This document shows, piece by piece, positions 46,601 through 58,782 of a stretch of DNA of 64,000 nt (positions are counted from its first letter, which is position 1; each line of letters starts with the position of its first letter). The DNA comes from Pleurodeles waltl (taxonomy: Eukaryota; Chordata; Amphibia; Caudata; Salamandridae): positions 1,582,662,444 to 1,582,726,443 of the forward strand of contig NC_090445.1 of NCBI RefSeq assembly GCF_031143425.1, read 5' to 3'. The notes beneath the pieces were generated by a model that had not been told where the DNA came from, searched no databases, and saw nothing but the letters and a program-made list of their open reading frames with translations. A program made the position numbers and the translations under genes.

Positions 46601-47604
46601 GGCCCTCATTCTGACCCTGGCGGTCGGCGGAGAGACGGCGGTCGGACCGCGAACAGACCGGCGGTATTAAAAATGGCATTCTGACCGCGGCGGTCCCCGC
46701 CGCGACCGACCGCCACTTCTCCACTCCGACCGCCGCGGCGGTCATGACCGCGGGGCTGGAGTTTGCGCACTCCGGCCCGGCGGTCGTCCCAAGACCGCCA
46801 AGGGTATTATGACCCTGCCTACCGCCGCGGTTTCTTGCGGGCGGGAACCGCCGTGCGAACCATGGCGGTAAGCACTATCGGGGCCAGGGAATTCCTTCCC
46901 TGGCACTGATAGGGGTCTCCCCCACCCCCCACTACCCACCCGAGTCCTCCCCCCACACCCTCCACCCCCCTGCCACCCCCCAGAGGTGGTACGAACCCCC
47001 TCCCCACCCCCACCCCGACATGCACATACATGCACCCCGACATGCACACACCCCCAACATGCACATATACACACCCCCTACACACACATACACAACGGGG
47101 ACACATACCCGCACACATACATGCCGACATGCACACCCGCCGAACTAAACACATTGCCCATAGGCACAGCAGCACTCCCCGCCCGCATGCACGCACTCAC
47201 ACACCCCCTCTACACACTCACACGCACACCCCCATGCACGCACACATCACACAACACCCCCCCACCCCCTCCCCTCACGGACGATCAACTTACCTTGTGC
47301 GTTGGTCCTCCGGGAGGCGACGGGAGCCATAGGGACGTGACCGCCAACAGAAGACCGCCAACAGAAGACCGCCACACAGAAATGTGGGTCGTAATTCTGG
47401 GGGCGGTGTTCTGCTGGCGTGGCGGTGGAGGTTGACCAGTCTCCACTTTCCCGCCGACCGCCAGTGTGGCTGCTGGCGGTATTCCGGCGGAACGCTCCCA
47501 GCGGTCGGAATACGCGCAGCGGCATACCGCCGCGGTCGGCGGTCTTTACCGCGGCGGTAACTCGGCGGTCTTGCGAAAAGACCGCCAAGGTCAGAATGAG
47601 GGCC
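46601..47604. mobile_element. GC-rich terminal-inverted-repeat element, 1004 bp
   Basis: Termini GGCCCTCATTCTGACC then CTGGCGGTC, and inverted GGCCCTCATTCTGACC then TTGGCGGTC: 25 bp with one mismatch. AAA lies on both sides (46598-46600, 47605-47607), compatible with a 3-bp duplication. The arms are made of GGCGGTC/GACCGCC motifs and are much richer in GC and CpG than the flanks. The middle (about 46915-47280) is C/CA-rich with CACACACC and CCCCC runs. No transposase: the several frames of 100-150 codons here are strand-mirrored products of the composition. The 3-bp duplication suggests a Harbinger-like origin, unproven. Confidence 0.78.
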
Positions 47605-47607
47605 AAA

Positions 47608-48476
47608 GTGTTACAATTGAAAGCCTGCTCTCCTTCCCCCACAGCATTCCCCTAGATGAAGCGATAAGCAGATCCCCAATGAACAATCCAATGGATCAAA
47701 ACCAAGCAAGTCATCTTGACCTTTAGCATAGAATGGTGACCTGATTATGCTAAAACTGTGATTTCAACTAAAAATGCATTTAACAACTTACCTGTTCTTG
47801 GTCTCATTTAAAATATGCAAAAGAACCCTATTTTGGGCTCTCAGTGTTTCAGTTTTATAGTTTCAGCAGATTCAGAACAGAGAGGTTTTAAAGCAGAAGA
47901 TGTGACCTCACATCATTCATCCCATATCAGGCTTAATTAGCACCATTTCTGTTTAATGGGTTGAGTCTTTCATACTGTGTGTATCAGAGACAGCAGTATG
48001 GGAAAGCAATCCATGTTACCTAACATATGTATGCAAGTTATCATATACCTTCGCTGGCTTTGACATCAAAAGACAGTACTGGATTGACGATCCTTAAGTT
48101 TACCAAAGTCCGGTCTACTGGAAAAAACCACAAAGAAGTCAGGGCTACGCTCTAGAATGCACAGTGCAATTATCTTTAGGAGACAGCTCAGTACCAGAAA
48201 AGAAGGGGTTTAGGAAAGGTAGTGTCAGACATAGACTAGACTTTGAGCATTCATGACCCAGCCTAGAGACAGCCTCATCAGTACACAGTATGCAGCTACT
48301 CAATTCTGAGGTACATTATATTTAAGTAACCTTGATATTTTGACAGGCTGTGTTTTGGGTTTCCGTTCTTGTTGTGTTTAAGACTGCAGGCTTCATTTAG
48401 AATAAGGTGGCCAGTCCACCAGGGCAGTGAGGAATGTACTCCACTGGCCTGGCAGAAAGCCATCTGCCATATATAA
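47608..48476. other. No recognised gene
   Basis: Unassigned interval between two DNA-transposon copies. Confidence 0.3.
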
Positions 48477-48937
48477 GGGGCATATTTACAAGCCCCTAGC
48501 GCCACCTGCGGCACCCCATCGTCTTTTTTTGGGGGCTAAGGTGGCACTAAGGAGGCCTTTCTCCTGCGCTGTATTCACAAAGTGGCGCAATGCTTGCATT
48601 GCACCACTTTGTAAACCTTTGCACCACATTCTGCCTGCGCCATTTGACTGCATCATTTTTTCTGTCATTTTTAATGCCTGCTCAGATCAGCATTAAAATG
48701 ACCCATTTTGATCAATGGACCTCCCTGTGCTTTGCTGCACTATCGTCAACATTGTTTATGCTAGTGCAGCAAAGCGCCACAATAGCGTAAAATGTTTTGA
48801 CGCTATTGTCCTAACGACCGCCATGGTGTGCCATATTGTAAATACAGCACAACCATGGTGACATGCAGTGGGGCAGGGGCGACACAAGACAATTGACACA
48901 TCGGGACCGATGTGCAACTTTCTTGTAATTATGCCCC
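48477..48937 (+). mobile_element. PIF/Harbinger-type MITE, 461 bp
   Basis: Ends GGGGCATATTTACAAG and, inverted, GGGGCATAATTACAAG, 16 bp with one mismatch. The same family as 24022-24554 by the block AGTGGCGCAATGCTTGCATTGCACCAC (about 48581-48606) and the closing TCGGGACCGATGTGCAACTT. Flanking triplets (TAA, ATA) are not identical, so the duplication has decayed or one border is off by a base. Non-coding. Confidence 0.72.
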
Positions 48938-51009
48938 ATAGTTCTTTGCCAGACAGCCAGAGATCCCAGTGACTTCAGGAGAGCTGGTTTCACATTGCCT
49001 CGGTTGAAGGCACTGAAATGACCTGGAACTTGAGCCATATTTAAGACATCTCCTCAAGAAAGTTTTTTGCTTTTTGAAAACAACCTCTATGGGTGAAAGT
49101 TTTGGTGTTCGAAGACAAAAAGAAATATCTCCATGCATGGAGGTAATTTCTTTTCTTTCTTGGACAGAACTGTCAGACTTTCCCTGGCAATGCGAAAAAC
49201 AAAAATTGTATGTTGGAAGGTCCACTCTAAATAGTGAAGATGGTCTGCAGTACACTGACGGACAGCCAAATATTCAATGATCCCTAGATGAAAAGTTTCC
49301 ACCAGCGGAGTGATCGTAGTCTCTGCTATTAGACACCTGGAGAATCCTCCAACTCTAAATAGAGCAGGGACATTTTTTAATTTGACAGACAATACGTCCA
49401 CCATATCTTTGGTACATGCCCTGTATCTACCAAACTATAAATGGGGCTTTATGTTTTGGACCAGATCCTGTTTTTAAAAGATTTGCTGAATTTATGTGAC
49501 CAAAGTGGTAAGGCAGGTCAATGCCCATGGCTTGGGTCACGCTCAGGATTATAGTGTTAAGTCATTCATTCTTCTTCATTTGGCCAAATCATATGACTGA
49601 TGTGCACACATCTCTGAGTACCATCAGCCTACGTGTCCCCTAGACAAACTCTAATTAACAATTAAAATGAACAATTACACTGAATTTCCAAGGAAACATC
49701 ATAGTAACGAACATGAAACAGCTGAAGACAACAGCATCTTTATTTTGATAATTTGTCAAGGAGTATTTGATACACACCAATATCAAGGGCAATTGAAAGG
49801 GACTGCAAAGATAGTGAGACCGTCTATCATACATCATACTAAAAACAAATTAGAAAAAAATATCAATTCAAAACCTCATCCAATGTTTACAATGATGCCA
49901 TATGAGATGGTTAAATGGACTGCCCTGGTGCTATAGGCTACCTTGGTTTTTATGAACTAGAAGAGAGCAACTTTTTACATGTTGACATGTGACTACCAGC
50001 AGAACAGAACATTTTGAATGGCCTGGAGTAAGTCTCTTCTTTGTTTAGTCTTGTTTGTGTCTAAAGGTGATGTAAGAAATATTTGAAAAGGGCGAGATAG
50101 TGGCATGTTCCAGATTATTTTTATCTTAACTTCTATTTCTTTTTAGAGCATGAAACATTATCCTCAGGAATATTGTGCACAGGAGCAAATTATTGTACAT
50201 AGCACTCGACTCAGGTTGTTTACTTAGCATAAAACAGAGCATGTAACAGAGGTGTTGTATAAAGGAGCCATTCTTTGCTACAGAGACACCAAAATCAGCC
50301 CTAAGAAAAATGTTCAAACCCTTCCCACACTGCAGGAAGCTCCAACTAGAACTGGGCCATTGGAGCACGGTTGGATCTTGGCAGCCTATCCTACTCTAAT
50401 TGCAGCCCCCTAATTTGCAGGCTCCCATAGAAATGCCAGGGTGTCAGCATGTTCCGTCCAGATCTTTATAGGCATGGTGTGTATTAAGGTTTAATACAAA
50501 AATACATACTACACATTGAATACAGTGTGGTATTAGTTTTTGTTTTTCTTTCCTGATGGTATGAGGTGACTCTCCAAAGTAATTTATAACATTCAATGAG
50601 TAAATGGCATACACAAATATAAGGCGGAAGAGCGTTCCGATGATGAGGACCTAGGAAGTTACGAGATTGGAACCTATGTGGTGCAGAAGTTGGTTAAAAG
50701 TGTATCTAGAAAGTTAAAATTGGCAGATCAAAGATTCTTCTGTGGTGTATAAATTCAAAATGTTAGCCAGGTACTCAGTAGACACCTTGAATGCAAGTGT
50801 CAGTAGTTTGTCACATGCCATGTTTGTTTGAAAGACATCTCAGTTCAAGTCAAAAGGATGTAGTATGTGTGTGTTTGGAGAGCTTTGAGGGAAATTTTAT
50901 AACTTTGTCCAATGGTGAAAAGGAACAAGCACTGGGAAAGCTAATAGGTCTCACCTACGCAAGAGCTATTGGTTTTGTCAATGTGTTTTAGACATGTTTT
51001 ACATCAGAG
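48938..51009. other. No recognised gene
   Basis: About 2 kb with no assignable coding sequence. The frame at 49087-49404 (minus, 105 codons) lacks any motif. Confidence 0.3.
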
Positions 51010-51715
51010 TGGCTGCTGTTCAGCATGGCTAAATGTGGCATGGAGGAGAGTGGCATGGTGCATCATACAGTGGAATGGCAAAGAGTGGAGTAAAGTGTTG
51101 TATAGTGGAGTGGCAGAGAGTGTCATGTATTGGAGTGGCATAGAGTGGTGTTGCATAGAGTGGTAGACACTGGAGTGGTGTAGAGTGCAGTGGCATTGAA
51201 TTCAGTTGTGTACAATGCAACCTCATAGAGTGCAATGACGTAGATTAGAGTGGTGCATAGTAGAGTGCAGTGGCACAGGGAGGAGAGGCACAGATTGGAG
51301 TGGGACAGAGTGGAGTGGCACAGAGTAGAGTGGCACAGAGAAGAGTACAATGTCATAGACTTCAGTAGTGCAGAGTGCAGTAGCATAGAGTAGAGTGACA
51401 TAGCATGGTGCAGAGTGGAGTGGCGTAGAATTGCGTGATGCAGAGGGCAGTGGCAAAGAATAGAGTTGAGTGGCAAAGAGTGCAGTGGCACTGACTGGTG
51501 CAGAGTATAGCAGCATAGAGTGATGCAGAGTAGAGTATAGTGCCATAGAGTGCGCTGGCACAGAGCATAGTGATTTCTGTGTGGAGTAGCATAGACTGGA
51601 GTAGTGCTGAGTAGAGTGGTATAGAGTTCAGTGGTGGAGGGTGAAGTGTTGCAGAGTAAAATGTCAGAGTGCAGTGGTGTAGGCTTTCATAGAGAGCAGT
51701 CGCGTAACCTACAGT
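51010..51715 (+). repeat. Minisatellite with a degenerate 15-bp unit
   Basis: About 45 copies of a unit close to AGAGTGGAGTGGCAC (clear at 51310-51345), with many substitutions and occasional length changes. Because 15 is a multiple of three, long open frames persist on the minus strand (122, 112 and 179 codons of CHSTL-like repeats); these are artefacts of the array, not genes. Confidence 0.85.
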
Positions 51716-51833
51716 GATAAGGGGTGTGGAATTTCTATATCCCAACACCCAGTACATATAGTTTAGGCTCAAGGACAAAAAGTTTTCATGTGTATATTGT
51801 TCTAATGACAAGTAAGCCCAACGGGAAGCAACT

Positions 51834-52577
51834 GGAACAACGACTCTGAAACCACAAAGTCGTGAAAAACGAAAGCGAAACAACGCTTTCGTTTTCCACA
51901 ACTTCCTGGTTTTGGTACCTTAACCACGCATGTCTGAACAACGTACATGCATGGTTAAGGTACAGAAGAAGGGAGTCGGAGTCGATGCGGTGAAGGAGGA
52001 GGTAAGTTGGGCTGGGACTTGGGCTGTTTTTTGGGGGGTAGGGGAGGGTGGGGGGCTCGGGGTTATTAGGGTTGGGGGGCAGGGTTTGAGTTTAAGGGGT
52101 GGGTTGGGGGTTGGGGTGTTTAGGTTTTAGGGGCGGGCTGGGGACTCGGGTATTTTTAGTTTTTGGGGTGGGGTGGGGGCTGGGGGTGATTAGGGTTTGT
52201 GGGGGTGAGGGGGGTCAGGGTTTAGGTTTAAGTGGTGGGTTGGGGGGTTTTGGTTTTGGGGTGGGGACTCGGGGTATTTTTAGTTTTTGGGGTGGGATGG
52301 GGGCTGGGGTGATTAGGGTTTATGGGGGTCAGGGTTTAGATTTAAGGGGTGGGTTGGGGTGGTTTAGGTTTTAGCGGAGGGGGTTGGGGTTCTGGTAATT
52401 TTGGGGGTGGGGGGTTGGGGTAGTTGTGGGGATGGGTGGTCGCGGTAATTTTTGGGGGTGGGGGTTAGGGGCGGAGCATGCTGGAACCGTGCATGCTGAT
52501 TGCTAATGCCTTTACCAGGAATGCGTTTACCACGGTAAAATTCCTGGTTTTAGTGGTTAGAATGAGGTCGTTGTTCC
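51834..52577. mobile_element. Probable inverted-repeat element with a G-run core
   Basis: GGAACAACGAC (51834-51844) is inverted at 52567-52577, and TTCCTGGTTTT near the left (51903-51913) recurs near the right (52546-52556). Near the left end are strong hairpins: AAACGAAAGCG with CGCTTTCGTTT (about 51867-51895) and GGTACCTTAACCACGCATGT (51914-51933) with its partner at 51945-51963. No target duplication found, so the boundaries are tentative. Confidence 0.5.
52014..52480 (+). repeat. G-run-rich minisatellite, G-quadruplex potential
   Basis: Many runs of 4-7 G separated by short T/A-rich spacers, built from irregular copies of units such as GGGGTGGGTTGGGG and GGTTTAGGTTT. The plus strand could form intramolecular quadruplexes. 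The 91-codon glycine/valine-rich frame (52099-52374) is a by-product. Confidence 0.8.
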
Positions 52578-52580
52578 GAC

Positions 52581-53314
52581 CTTGTTGTTGAGCCATGGGT
52601 GCTTAAAGCACCTGCGGTTCTGACATATAACCAAGCCCAACCCCCTACAGCACAAACACTTTGCCTGCCAGTTTACAGGGAAGGGGACTGTCTGCAGTTG
52701 AGGTAATATTGGTGTCCATTTGTTAATGCTATTCAAACTTGTATTTATGGTGCATTAATGCATAGCCTTTATTATTACGGGGAGCGGTCTAAATAAATGT
52801 TCTTCTCACACTGCACTACTGACAGTGGTTCCAGTACAAAAATGTGTACACTTATTTTGAAAGTGTTAACAATATTAGGCTACATATAATGTTCCCAGAA
52901 TGCTCTCTGATTACATATAGATTTTTGCAGAAGCCTGTAAGTAAGATTGATGATTCTTAACTTTCAAAATAAAATGTTCAGAAAAAAAACACAAATAGGA
53001 AAAAAACATTCTGCTAAATTACTGTAAAATTTTAGGTACTAATTCTTTGAAGCATAATTTTTTTAAATGTGTTAATGCATGCTAGTATTTCCAAAAAATA
53101 TTCATCATGGAAAATCAATAACCAGTTTCAACAAGATTGTGGAAAACATGAAAATAAACAAGCATTGGCAAAGCCAATTGATCCAACATTGGTAGTTTGT
53201 TTTTTTGTTTTGTTGATGCGTGTCTTGCTTGTGATGGCTTTTGTAAAACTTTATTGTTGTGGGAGCTGCTAGGTCCTCACCATTTTAACAAATATTGGAA
53301 AAAAACAACAAACA
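52581..53314. other. No recognised gene
   Basis: AT-rich unassigned DNA, including A-runs at about 52981-53005. Confidence 0.3.
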
Positions 53315-53322
53315 CTTATGGT

Positions 53323-53510
53323 CAGTGCTTTAAATGGGCCGGTGCTGTCTAGTACTGAGTATCGACACTTTTTTATTTTGTGCAGAAGAGTACCTGCACT
53401 TCTCAAGAAAAACATAATACTTTCAATTGGATAGTACCGGCACTTCTCAGAACCAAGTAGGTACTCTGGTACGTAGTACCTGCACTTCTATTTTACCATT
53501 TCAAGCACTG
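53323..53510 (+). mobile_element. hAT-type MITE, 188 bp, perfect 8-bp duplication
   Basis: Starts CAGTGCTTTAAATGG and ends, inverted, CAGTGCTTGAAATGG. CTTATGGT flanks both ends exactly (53315-53322, 53511-53518). The interior has repeated GTACC/GGTAC motifs (TAGTACCGGCACTTCTCA, GTAGTACCTGCACTTCT). Non-coding and among the younger insertions judged by its intact duplication. Confidence 0.93.
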
Positions 53511-53725
53511 CTTATGGTCTCAAAAAAAGCCCACATTGCCACAATAGTTCCTGGCACTGAACAAAACTGCTTTCTGTGCCAATGTGCTCCTTGTGGAAGA
53601 GCAGAATGCTATCACTCACAGTAAAGCCAGCCGATACATAGATAGGCAGAGAAACAGAATTTTAATAAAAACAGTTAGAGGCCCAATTCTTAAGGAAGCA
53701 TCTGAGTGATACAGAATACTCTGCA

Positions 53726-53793
53726 TTTATTAAATTCCACACCCCGAGTGATGCAGAATACTCTGCATCACTGGGGGTGTGGAACTTAATAAA
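53726..53793. repeat. Near-perfect 32-bp hairpin
   Basis: Arms 53726-53757 and 53762-53793, loop ATAC. The arms centre on TTCCACACCCC and GATGCAGA with only about two mismatches. A partial extra copy of the loop-proximal arm region (GAGTGATACAGAATACTCTG, from 53704) lies just to the left. It could be a remnant of a fold-back element or, if transcribed, a small-RNA precursor. Nothing indicates a promoter. Confidence 0.75.
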
Positions 53794-56565
53794 CTATCTG
53801 CTTGTCCATGGAAGAAAGCACCTGACATTTGACCTTGGTCTTTAAATGCACAGCGAATGTAACAAGATGAGAATGAGATTTACAGGCCTGTTTACAGAAA
53901 GGGAGCACTTGGAAGGATACAGTAAATAAGGTTTGGGCAAAGGAAGGTACGAACTCAAGCTGAACAGCCTAAAATAAATGAAGCCAGCAAATAGAAAACA
54001 AGAAATTTGATTTAAAAACCACAAAGCCAATGTCAAGCAACGGGCAGAATTCATTCCTAGGTCAACTTTCTGAATGTCCCCAAGACAAACTACTTTGCTG
54101 CGCTGTCTGGTAGGCTGTGACCTAAAAAGGAAGTTTTGGCAATTTTGAATGGAGGAGATTAGCTCAATTACTTGTATGTTAAGGGCTTCAGTACTGCACA
54201 CAATACTGTAGATGTCAATTCAAGAACACCCATATCTAACTGAACTATATACAGCTCAGTCAGGTGTGTTGAGGTATTTCACTCAGTGATGAGTGTCCAC
54301 ATCTGGAGTGCTGTGTCCAGTTGTGAAGGATATAGCTGTAGTTATTTGTGCTGCTTTGGAGGCCTTGTCTAAATAGTGTGCTCAGACAGCTGTAGTACTG
54401 TGCTATGTACATCGCTAGAAGCCATATTTTATATATTGCGCCCACGCTGGAGGCTACAGCTTGAGTGCAATGTCCAGATCTGAAATCCTTATTTGAGGTA
54501 TCGTGTGTGTCTTTAATTTCCAGATCCGGGCACACATCCAGTTTTGGTTGCTACGTGGAGCAATACTATGTTTTGTTCTGGGGAATACAGCTGAAGTGTC
54601 ATGTTCTGATACAGAGACCCTACCTAAAATATTGTGGCCGATTGTAAAGGCACATCTGTGGAGTTGTGTCTGCTTCTTAAGTCCACATCTTTTGTAGTAT
54701 TGTGTCTGACTCATGAAACTACTTGTATACCGTAATGCCCCTGTCAAAAGGGCTGTACTTGAAATCTGTTATTTTCTAGCATCTTCTGTTCACTTCCCTC
54801 CATGTGTAAGTTTCTTCTCTATGGAATGCACTCTCACCCATATGAGAGTTGCAGAACACGTCACAAAATCCCACCAGGCTCTAAAGGATCTCCACCTCAG
54901 TTTAGCTTTTTTGCGAGGCAAAATCTTTGTCATAATATTTACCTCTTCATAGTCCGCCCAACTAGCAAGTCCCCTCATTTTTATTATATAAAACTGCCTG
55001 ACAGGCATATTCAATATGATGCCATCTTGTCAAAGTTCATGCCCTGAAGGTCCAGAAATAGATGTCTGCTTGACATGTATATCTAAATATGACAGGAGGT
55101 CATCTGACAAGAGAGTGAATGCCATTGCGTCTGCTGACCTGGTAGGCCAGTGGGCCACCCAATATAGTCTAAATGAAGTCTAGAGATGTTATATTTTCTT
55201 AAGTCTATTTCTTCCTCCTGCTCTAGCTTCACTGGCTATGAACTGATTTTCAGTTGCCATTGCCTCTAAAATCTGTGCACCCCTCAACCGTCCTAAAAGT
55301 ATATTTTGGGATTTCTTGACCTGAGCATTCATTGATTCCACTTGAAATAATCTGGTTATGTGTATTCTTTACAGTTGCAGAGCGTACTACATTTACACAT
55401 TGTCATTTTAAAATCTGCATTGCCATTCTGTTGATTTCCACAGGCCCTCCGGTACTCAAGTTTTCCAGACGGTGGCCAATATATCATTATTGATATTGCT
55501 GTTTTAGCCCAAACCCAAAGTAGTGTGGCAAAAGTCATGTCCCACACAACTTCCGCTGACAGAAATTAATTTCCAGGAATGATTGGTTGAGTCAGATGTT
55601 TCTGTAGTGTGAGCTCTACAAATAAATAATCACCAAATAAATGGAAAACACACAGATTTTGAGATTTTCCACAACATCTAGACACCACTGACTGTGGGAG
55701 TGACAAAAAGCCTACTACCACCATTATCAATGCCAAAAAGTCCCGGTGGGACTTTCCACTACTAAGCTTTGAGTGGGTGTGTAAGTGAAAGGAGAAATAA
55801 CCCCATCTTGAAGCCTGCAGATTTCTGTCCATGCCATCCGAGACATGTAGAGTGGATGACTGACGTCCGGCAGATGACCCATCCTCCCTACCCATGCGGC
55901 GGTAACTCTGTCAGCAGTTGTCTTCTGGAATAGTTGATGTGCCATCGTGTCTTGCATATTTATTACGGTGAAAGTCCGCCATACAAATGGTGGGACAATT
56001 TAAATGAAAAGTGATATAGTATCCTTAAAATACAGAGAAAAATTCTAACATGATATTGAGACCAGATTTGTGAGCATTGTTAATGTAACCCAAATACGGG
56101 GCCACATTTTCAGAGCAAACACTTTACGCTGTCACTTTAAAAGGAAAACGTCCACAGCCTTAGTAGAGAACAATGTATTTGTCGATCTTTTTATGCCACC
56201 TTAGGAGAGGAAGAACGTCTGCCATAATAAAGGACTGAAAATGTGCTGCCTAATCTCTCAGTAAGGCCACTAAATTTGGGGGCACTGGAAAGAGACCTTT
56301 TATTATCTTGGGCCCCAGAATGAATGCATAACCACAGTTCCCCCTTTTTCTCATTACCTCTATTCTGTAACTTGCATAAAATGTTATGTTTTTGATTTCT
56401 TCACTTTTCATGACATTTTTGCATAAAATTGGTAATCATGGTCTAACATGTGATTAAATACATCTCTAATATTCGGTAATATTGCCACACACTAGCATTG
56501 GTAATGTGACTGAAGAGTATTGTTAGGACCAGCTCAACTGAAGCCATACATTGACTATTACATAT
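53794..56565. other. No recognised gene; faint degenerate tandem repeat
   Basis: Between about 54270 and 54720 phrases such as GAGTGCTGTGTCCAGTT, GAGTGCAATGTCCAGAT and GAGTTGTGTCTGCTT recur irregularly, suggesting an old tandem repeat. The rest is unassigned. Frames of up to 119 codons show no domain. Confidence 0.35.
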
Positions 56566-56570
56566 ATTGT

Positions 56571-58777
56571 TGTTAGAAATTGGGTCTCTGGTTGGCAGGC
56601 AGTTTTCACTCTGACCAAGCAGGAACCCTCACTCTAGTCAGGGTAATGGAGATACATACTTAGATAACCCCTGCTCACCCCCTTGGTGGCTTGGCACAAG
56701 CAGTCAGGCTTATCTCCAAGGCAATGTGTAAAGTATTTGTACCGGCACACACAGTAACATAGTGAAAACACAACAAAATGGACACCACACCAGTTTAGAA
56801 AATTAGGCAATATTTATCTAAATCAAACAAGACCAAAATGATACAAATCCAAAGTACACAGGTCAAGATATAAATTTTTCAAAGTAAAAAAGAATCTTAC
56901 TCCATAAAAAATAATGGAAACATTGATTTTACACAAAGTACCTGGTTTGCGTCAAAAATAAAACCGCACGGGCAAGCGTGTGTTGGAAAAGTCAGCAATG
57001 CATCAATTCTTTACTCGCAAGTGAGGCCATGTGTCATTTCTTCTACAGTCAGATAGGCGGTGTGCCGTTTTTCTCCCCCACAAAAGAGTTATGCATCGAT
57101 TTCCGGACAGGGCACCTTGGATCGGTGCAGATTCATGATGGCTTTGACTGCCAGCAACAATGCATGAGAAGTCCGGTTGGACGGTGTCGGAAAACCACAC
57201 TGCCTGGGGTTTGCATCATTATCAGCAGCCACAAGCAGGGGTTACGTCATTTCTCCAGCCGCAATGTGCTCACAACCGCGATGCAGGTGGGGTGTCGATT
57301 TCAGCCGCAAAGCGGGTGGAGTGGCGTTTTTCAGCCGCATTGCAGGTGCTGCATCAACGTTTTCCCCGAACGGCTTCCTGTGCCTGGATTTCTGTCCTTT
57401 TTCTATCAGCTTCACCTTTAAAGGGCCCAGGGACATGATGGGGCACCACTTGGCAGGAGTCTCAGCAGAAAGTCCAGGTGCTGGTAGAGGAAATCTGTGA
57501 TGGCCCTGAGACTTCAAAACAGGAGGCAAGCTCAATCCAAGCCCTTGGAGATTCTTCTCAAGCAGGAATATACCACAATGTCCAGTCTTTGTACCCTTTC
57601 ACAGGCAGGAGCAGCAACTGCAGGGTAGCACAACAAAGCACAGTCCCTGGCAGGGGCAGCACTCCTCCTCAGCTCTTCTCCTTGGCAGAGGTTCCACTTA
57701 AATCCAGGAGTGATCTGAAGTCTGAGGTTTTGGGTCCACTACTTCTACCCCTTTCTGCCTTTGAAAAAGGCAAACCTCAAAGGAAAGTCTCTGTTGTTCA
57801 CAAGATCCTGCTTTGCCCAGGCCTGGCCCCGGACATACACCAGGGGCTTGGAGACTGCATTGTGTCAGGGCTGGCTCAGCCCATTCAGGTGTAAGTGGCC
57901 ACTCCTCCCTCCACTCTAGCCCAGATGCCCTATCAGGATATGCTGGCTACACATCAGCTCCCATTGTGCACTGTCTAGTGGAGATTTACAAACAGCTCAA
58001 CTATCAGTCTGACCCAGCCAGGGAATACACAAGTAGGCAGAGTCACAGAATGGTTTAATCAAGAAAATGCCTACTTTCTAAAAGTGCCATTTTCAAACTG
58101 ACAATTTAAAAACCATTTTTACCAAAAGTTGTATCTTTAAATTGTGAATTTAGAGACCCCAAACTCCATATCTCTATCTGTTCCAAAAGAGAAACTGCAC
58201 TTAAAAGATATTTAAAGGCAGCTCCCATGTTAACCTATGAGAGAGATAGGCCTTGAAAAAGTGAAAAACGAATTTGGCAGTATCTCACTGTTAGGATATG
58301 TAAACACATTGGTACATGTCCCACCTTTAACATACCCTGCACCCTGCTCAGGGGGCTACTTAGGGCCTACCTTAGGGGTGCCTTACATGTATAAAAAGGG
58401 AAGGTTTAGGTTGAATTGGCAGGGCAAGACTGCACACACAAATACTACAGTGGCAGATATTAGACGTGTTTACAGGACTACTCATCTGGGTGGCACAACC
58501 AGTGCTACAGGCCACTAGTAGCATTGGATTTACAGGCCCTGGGCACCTCTAGTGCACTTTACTAGGGACTTACTGGTAAATCAAATATGCCAATCAGGGA
58601 TAAACCAATCACCAATACAATTTACACAGACAGCATATGCACTTTAGCACTGTTTAGTCGTGGTAAAGTGCCCAGGATCCTAAAGCCAAAAAAGCCAACA
58701 AAAACTGGTCAGAAAAAAATAGAAAGAAGGAGGCAAAAATTCAGGGGATGACCCTGCAAAAAGGGCCAGGTCCAACA
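56571..58777. mobile_element. Probable solo LTR, 2.2 kb
   Basis: Begins TGTTAGAAATTGGGTC and ends GGCCAGGTCCAACA, so the ends are TG...CA with a short imperfect inverted TGTTAG/TGTTGG. Flanking pentamers ATTGT (56566-56570) and ATCGT (58778-58782) match at 4 of 5, as for an aged retroviral-type integration. No gag or pol is present, hence solo. The middle (about 57230-57360) has a GC-richer mini-array of CAGCCGCAA/GCAGGTG units. A second, broken copy is at 34050-38225. The clade of the parent element is unknown. Confidence 0.65.
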
Positions 58778-58782
58778 ATCGT

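Noticed and set aside
46742..47642. Overlapping frames of 100-150 codons on both strands in the GC-rich element
   Set aside because: Mirror-image frames caused by high GC and inverted arms; the element encodes no transposase motifs.
51123..51901. Three long minus-strand frames (122, 112 and 179 codons) rich in His, Ser, Leu and Cys
   Set aside because: They are produced by the 15-bp minisatellite, which stays open in several frames at once; no domain or start context supports translation.
52014..52480. Interstitial telomeric repeat
   Set aside because: GGTTAGGG-like words appear, but there are no consecutive TTAGGG copies; the units are irregular G-rich repeats.
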